Assembly (NCBI GenBank): GCA_014549065.1
Contig: JACDOX010000338.1
Location: 62,001-126,000, forward strand
DNA from: Cardinalis cardinalis
Taxonomy: Eukaryota > Chordata > Aves > Passeriformes > Cardinalidae
Length of the DNA: 64,000 nt
Direction of reading: 5' to 3'
Shown: in pieces, positions 57,488 to 64,000 of the stretch
Numbering within the stretch: position 1 is the first letter of the stretch
Layout: every line of letters begins with the position of its first letter
Program-made: the position numbers and the translations under genes
Notes under the pieces: generated by a model
The model's database searches: none
What the model was told of the DNA's origin: nothing
The model's input: only the letters and a program-made list of their open reading frames with translations

Positions 57488-60400
57488 TTTAATTTGATTC
57501 CAGAAATTATGATAGTGCAAACACTCAGTATAAAAGTTGCAATAAGAAATTTACATTCACATTCAACATTTCAGTCCATTCACTTTTTAACATAAAAATA
57601 GGACAAATATTCAATTGCTCTTCTCAATTTAACAATCCTGAAAAAGACTGGAAGATACTCTACAATAATATATTTACATAAAAATAGACCCGTATTATTA
57701 ATGAAAATTTATCATTAGAAGTTACCCAGTGTTAAGTTATTGTATTGTAGTATGTATATACATATACATATATATGTAGTGTATAGTTTTAAAGATCAAA
57801 AGATTATTTATAGGTTCAGTGGGCTGGAAGTTGGAATAATGACATCTTGACTTACTTGTTCACTCCTTAAAGTTAGGACTATCCATTTTACCTATGTAGA
57901 TGTTTCTTTTGTGATAAAGTAGGTCCATTTGAAATCGCTGGTCACACCCCATCTGACATGGCAGAGGAATAGACAGTAGAATAAGGCTTAATTGAAAAAT
58001 TCAATAATTGTTGAAGTTCATATTTTCATTAATTTTACTGGGCTGTAAACAAGACTAAAAATTCCACTGAAAACTTTTATAACAATAAATACAGAGAAGA
58101 ATACCTTGGTTTTCCCATATGTCTACCTGATGCAAGTAATGCTTTTTTCCACAAAGTCTAAGTAGAATATTCAAGTTAGTCCAGAAGCAGGGCAGAATTT
58201 GCTGCAAACATCTGCAGATTAAGTAGATTAAGATTCCTTTTTCACAGTCTTCTCACTGAATGTTCCAATTCAACCAACCTTATAGTACTCCCAGCCTGTA
58301 TCTTTCCTCTAATATTCTAGTAAAGACTGGTTTCCAGACACAGACAACATGACTGCTCTTGAAATGGGTTTGCATGTTCTTGGTAAATTACTAGGGAACA
58401 TGAATTCTACACCACTCTTTCTTATCTGTCTCTTCCTCAGGCCCTTGAGCAGAGATGCTGTCCTGTTTGCCAATGGCAGATTGAAGCTTTATTGCCCAGC
58501 TTGCTGCCAGCTGCTGGTGCCTGCATTCCCACCACAGAGTACGTTTATATGCCCTTTCAGGTTTGTTGTCACATGTACTGCTTCCTAATGAGATTATGTA
58601 TTATGTATTTTTTTCCCCTAAACATCTATTATATATAAAAAAATCAACTTTCTGAAAATGTATTTTGTTTTTGAAAAAGAAGTTTGACAACCATGTGACA
58701 GAGTACCTGCAGAGGGAGATGGTAAGGNTGCCCTGAGTGTACAGTAAACACCTCAATAAAAATATAATGGCATTGAACAACTGAGGGTGAGTTAAGGGTA
58801 GAATGGGTGCCAGTTACTGAAGAAGCACTATTTTATGAGCTGTAGGTCATATTTTACATGCAAAGAAGACTTATGTGGTGTTAAGAGGCAGGCAGGTATG
58901 TCTAGCTTCATCTCCTCTTATTGCTATGATATTTATTACATTTAAATATTTTTAGGATGCTTAAAATTATGAATAAGCCTATAATGAACTCTGTCATTAT
59001 GTGTAGGCAGACTGATTTTGTTTATAGAACACAAGCTCTGTGTAGTGTTTTGCTTCCTACCATAGGCTGATGAACATTAATTATAAAACACTTCTACATC
59101 TTTTCATATAACAGATTGGAGAAATGCTGAGCATCTTATTTCCAAGCAGAGCCTATGTACATCTGCCAGCAGGGCAGAAGTTAACCTCCAGACAGCAGAG
59201 AGTACAAGGACTTACCAACAGGATACAATTCAGATAGATGTTACTTGCCACATAAGTTTTAAAGACAGGTATTTTAAGAGATGGGTCAAATTTGACTGAA
59301 TCTGCTTGAAACTGTGAAATGTGTGTCAGAATTTAACCTCTGTTGGAATTTCAAGGAAAATAATACCACTGTTCTAAGATCCTCTGTGTTAATTGTACTA
59401 GAAAAGGAAGCTGTTCTTGGATTCTAGTTTTTAGACAAGTAAGCATTGCTTTCATTCTTACTGTATTCTCTAGTATTTTTCAAAGCTACTTCTCTGTAAC
59501 AACAAGGAGTTTGAATGCAGAAAAGAAACTCTCTGTTTGCTTTGTCTAAGTTCAGTTTTGTACAGACAATTATACTTGTAAATGGAGCAAGTTATGCAAT
59601 CTCTTTTCTTCTTTGTTTTTCCTTATTGAGCCTTAGTAATTTTACTGTAAAGAAAGCACAAATTCTAAGTGAAGAAGAATCTCTACTGTAGCAATTAAAA
59701 ATATAATTATCATGAAGCAATTTTGATGGCACGGATAATTATTTTTCATTTACATTTCACTGAAAATTCTTGATATATTGCTTGAATGGCATGTGAAATC
59801 TGTCTGAAACAGACAACCTTTGCACCCATGTGCACTAAGGAGCAGAAGACGTGAGAAATCACCTAAGTAACTTCAATGTGCCAGCTGAAGGTTTTCATAA
59901 CTGATGCCACTACAGACAGGTCTTGGATTAAAGCACAAGGTCAGGCACTTGAAAGTAAGACATGATAGTGTGCATATCTACAGTAATCAAAGCCCACTTT
60001 AGCCCACAGCAAGAACTTTTTGTTAGCTGTTTTACCACCAGCAGGCTAGCCTACATCTAGCCAACCTGACAGTGCAGTTACAAGGTGTTTTGTAGAGGAG
60101 AGCAGCTAGCTTTGATAGGAGTCCCAAAATATCTGAAAATATTTTCTGCAGAATTCAGCTCACTGTATGTGTTGAGCTTTCTAGGAAACCTGTTCTTCTT
60201 CAGCTTGGGCCTGCATATACCCGTGTATGGCCTCCCTCCACAAACAAATGGAGCACTCCTTGCATTCACATAGCTGTACTGGTAGTAAACCCAAGTAGGA
60301 AAGGAATTAATAAAAAATCTTCACAGTGATGCAGCACTTTTTTTTTCCTTCGGTTTTATGCAGGTGTGTCATGACGGATGCCACAGAAGGCATACAATGG

Positions 60401-63400
60401 GGATCCTAATATAAAGAAGTAGATCCTCCAGCATGCAGTAAGGCACAAGCTAAACCAAGTCCTTTCAGGACTTTCATTATGTATGTTAACAAATGCTAAT
60501 TCAAATTCCAAGGTGCTTCCTAATGATCAAAAAATAGATATTAAAGGTGACAACCCCCAACTACTTCTAATAATTCCTTTTGAAATTCTAGAAGTGGTTC
60601 ACCAGGACATCTTGAATATTTTTGTAAATGTGACAAAAAACCTCAGACACTGATTTGACCATGGAATTAAACACAAGCCTTATTTTTGTTGCACTATGAA
60701 TCTGGTTAAGTACTTCCAGGTCTCCAGGTCAGATACTTCAGACTTGTCCCATGTCACTGAGTTTTACTGCTGACTTCAGAAGAGTATTGGCTTTTCACCC
60801 TTTTCTTTCAGCAATTGCTATCTCACAGGCTACTTTTTTTTTTTGGGTTTTGTTCTCTTGCTAACTTTGCCCATTTTTTCTTCCTTCTTTCCTTCTTTTT
60901 ATCCTTGCACCGATCAGATTGGAAATCACATCAGGCCACCCAAGCAGTGTGATATTTTGAAGAGGAATTAAAGAGCAACAGGTAGCCACTCCCTTATATG
61001 TACTTTTCCCATTATTTACTTTAATATATTTATTAATGATTTAGATTTGGTCTGAGAACTCAGTGACAGATGGGATTAAAATGAACAATGATCTAAAAAT
61101 TGCCTATACAGCATTCTGGAAAGCAGCAATCATAAACAGGGTGGGGTACAGGAGAAGTGTCCAGATTGTCATTATTCACAACAATTACACCACACTGATA
61201 TGTAAAATCCACTGAATTTGAGACGAGTTAGTTTATGACTGTTAGAAACTCTTAACTACTATAATGAAGAAAATCGTCAGTACAAGGTAGTGGTTTTTCT
61301 ATGTAGGCAACAGGGATATATTGTATGAACCTGCCTCTTAACTTAGGATTACAAAAGTACTTGCAGAAGCTGTACTGCTTAGTTAACCCTACAGTCACCT
61401 GATGAAAGAAAAAAATTAACAGATTTCTGAGTTCTCTTATAACGCTAGCTCAAATTGTAAAACGCAAATCCTTATCCAAAGTAGAAACCACAGTCTACAC
61501 CCTTTTCCCTTTGCCACGAGACTCAGTGTTATGCTCCTCAAATACTCCTTACTTGTCATACAGTAATTATAAAAGTAATTTGAGAAGTAATCCTGAGTTT
61601 TAGTGACATGGATATGACAANTTTAAAAATGAGGTGTGCAAAATACCTTCAGAATTTTAAGTTTTCCTTCAGAATTTTAAATTTGTTCATCAGCTTTATG
61701 GGAAAAAATCAGACAGAAGATTGGAAATCGATTTCTTACTTCAATGTCACTAGCTGACATCAGCATCAAGGTTTGGCTAGGCTGTGATACCTAAAGGAGG
61801 CATCTCTGGAAGCATGGAATCAGCAGAGAACCCAGATGGCTCAAAACCAGATAAATGCTATGAACTTTCTCTGGATAGTTTTGTTAAATACTTTCTGCTT
61901 ATCAATATAAACTATTTGGAAGATAAGTAAAAAAATCTGACAGAAATAAGGCAACAAAATTAATTTATATATATATATATGTATATATTTATATTTATAT
62001 ATGCACACACACATACATATATATATATATGTATGTATGAATCCAGGAAAACCACCTATTTGAATTATGTACTTTTCATATACAATAACTTATTATCCCA
62101 TTAGAAACACACTCTGGGTAACAAGAATGGGCCAAATTCACCTTCTTTGCCTTCCATAGTGTTGCACCTGCACACAGCAGAGATGGATTTGACACCTAGT
62201 CCTTCTTGATACATCAATTGCAGTATCAGAGAATAACCACTGAATGTCAGATACTACACCATTTTGAACTAGAGTATTGGTTTGCTTTTTATATTACAGA
62301 AAGTAGTTTATTGCTTCTAATGACCAGAAGGTACCTTATGAAGACAGCTTAGAGAAAACACTTTTCATATGCTGTGTTATGGACCTTGAAACACTGAGAA
62401 TGGCAGATCACAATCATGAAGTGATTTTTCTTCTTTATTTGCTGTTTGTATTTTGGTTTGCTGAATGCACATGCAACTAGTGATTTAACTGTGCCAGGAG
62501 TGATATGTCAAAAACATTTAGGAAAACATACTGTTTTGTTTTACTGAAGTCAGGCATGAATGGCATGCAGTAGATTGCAAGGAAAACAAAAAAATACATC
62601 AATTTTAAAAGGATATATAATCTCCATGCATATGTAAAATGCCTCTTACAAAAATCATTCATTTTTGTTAAAAGTGTGCCTTTTTGCTCCTTTTTTTACA
62701 AGTGTACATGCAACTACCTGTCCCAGCTAAAAGTATTTACAAAATTTCATAGTACAATACATCTTTTAAAGTGAGTAATACATGAAAGGCCAATGTTTTC
62801 TGTTGTTTTTTAACACTGTACAAGATTAAAAATAAGGCATTATAATACAGGTTTATCACAAATTAAAAAAATGTTGGTTTTCACTGTAATACAAAACTCT
62901 AACTTGAAAGAATATTATGGCCAAATAGTCCTGCCTGGGCAGAACACATACAGAATCTGGACTTGCTGATGTAAAGAAAATGCATTCTTTCTGCTGCAAG
63001 CAGGAATCCAACACAGGAAAATGATTCACGCTACTTATTAATTTGTTCAGACTCTTCAAAGCACTGAAATGGCACAGGTCATATACTGTTTCCATTCAAA
63101 TAGTGACATGCAACTACTTTATTTTGCCTGACACATAAATTACAGGCTGAAGTGTAAAAGAGATGTCGCTGCATGACCTACTCTTGTTTACAGTGCTGTA
63201 AAATATTCAGTTCAGTATTGACATGAGACATTGCTATAACCCAAGGCAGAACCTGGCCTACAGAAGCTTAACTCCTGACCTTTACAAGGAAACTAAACTG
63301 GTGATTGCTGCAGGCCTTGTGGATACATAAGGGGATGCAGATTCAGCTCTAAAAACCTGAAGTTTTTGGCTCTCAGTCTCACCGAGGGAAAGCAAGGGAA

Positions 63401-64000
63401 AATTTGTGTTTGTTTGATGAAGATAATGGAGTGTCACTAACCACAGGGCAAAGCAGCTACAAAAAACTATGCATTTCACAGGCCGGGTAAAGTAGATTTC
63501 TAGTCAATGTAAATGGAATATGTTTGGAAATATCTAGCCAGTAATCCAATGGAATGCCAGTTTGCAATCTGAGCAGAGAATATGAGTTAAAAAACCACTT
63601 GAAGATAAAGGTAGTATAGGAATACTTAAAAATTACTTTTTTAGAAATTAGCTCTCAAGACTAAAGATCTCTGACACTTATATGTTTATATAAAGAATGA
63701 AAGACTTCTATTATTACTATTATCTGAAAGACAAAGCATGCAAACTGACATGAAATATTGTGTTTGCTGTTGATAGACATCGACATGCCAAAATGGCATC
63801 AGTGTTTTTTAGCGCTTGTATCTGTTAATTGTTTCAAGCTAACAGCTGCACAAAACAGGGAACAGAAGTACAGGAGGCTATTCTGCCCACAAATCCCCAA
63901 GTTACTATCCTCAGATGAACACTTGGGACTTTTGGTTGCTGTGGGGCAGAAACGCTGATGGGACTACAGCAAGGTTACCTAGGCAAAAGGTAGAGTGCTT
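57467..64000 (-). other. Possible 3'UTR of a gene beyond the right edge (ADCY1 by synteny)
   Basis: No coding exon is visible in these 6.5 kb. In human, ADCY1 lies upstream of IGFBP1 on the same strand and has a 3'UTR of many kilobases. The equivalent position and strand here would be this region, ending at the poly(A) site near 57450. The assignment is inference from gene order and the poly(A) signals, since no adenylate cyclase sequence is present. Alternatively it is plain intergenic DNA. Confidence 0.25.
61963..62040. repeat. TA/TG/CA dinucleotide microsatellite
   Basis: Alternating TATATA runs, a short CACACACA stretch and TATATATATATGTATGTATG. A shorter related stretch (GTATGTATATACATATACAT) is at about 57750-57775. 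Confidence 0.9.

Overview
This is about 64 kb of vertebrate nuclear DNA, almost certainly from a bird. The coding genes are intron-split, AT-rich non-coding DNA fills most of the space, and the repeats are the avian kind: CR1 LINE 3' ends (one ending in the ATTCTGTGATTCTGTG type tail) and long LTRs whose sequence matches what I recall of avian ERVL-type LTRs. Roughly thirty isolated single N bases point to a draft assembly. Two of them fall inside IGFBP1 codons.

The core of the window is the tail-to-tail pair of insulin-like growth factor binding protein genes. IGFBP3 lies on the plus strand (four coding exons, 2253-2637, 6650-6876, 9449-9568, 15690-15815; 285 aa). IGFBP1 lies on the minus strand (four coding exons, 32105-31715, 30019-29841, 28234-28109, 26994-26863; 275 aa). 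Both have the same intron phases (1, 0, 0), as expected for paralogues from an ancient tandem duplication. Each has a CpG-rich first exon and a TATA box. IGFBP1 also has a near-consensus HNF1 site about 33 bp upstream of its TATA box. Their 3' ends converge across about 9.6 kb of intergenic DNA holding a CR1 fragment and microsatellites. Both proteins are secreted carriers of IGF-I and IGF-II: IGFBP3 is the main serum reservoir, IGFBP1 the acute, liver-derived, nutritionally regulated form.

From 32.3 to 45.7 kb I found no gene. Two LTR remnants, one with an internal GC-rich block, and a compound microsatellite sit there. At 45.78-47.30 kb, minus strand, is a compact two-exon gene for a predicted 211-aa protein with a short charged helical C-terminus and its own AATAAA signal. 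I suggest a CCDC201-like gene, but with limited certainty. From 47.3 to 57.4 kb I see another CR1, an A-rich tract and one weak candidate secreted-peptide exon.

At about 57.45 kb a well-formed minus-strand poly(A) site (two AATAAA signals followed by a GU-rich stretch) suggests that a transcript enters from the right edge and ends here. Human synteny would make it the long 3'UTR of ADCY1, but no ADCY1 coding sequence is visible.

The main points for follow-up are: a KGD tripeptide at the C-terminal position of both IGFBP1 (where human has RGD) and IGFBP3; a perfect 34-bp inverted-repeat microsatellite in IGFBP1 intron 1; an orphan CpG-rich block in IGFBP3 intron 1; ancient SINE fossils in IGFBP3 introns; and the small coiled-coil gene. 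I found no CRISPR array, operon, rRNA or tRNA gene and no clearly novel multi-gene system.
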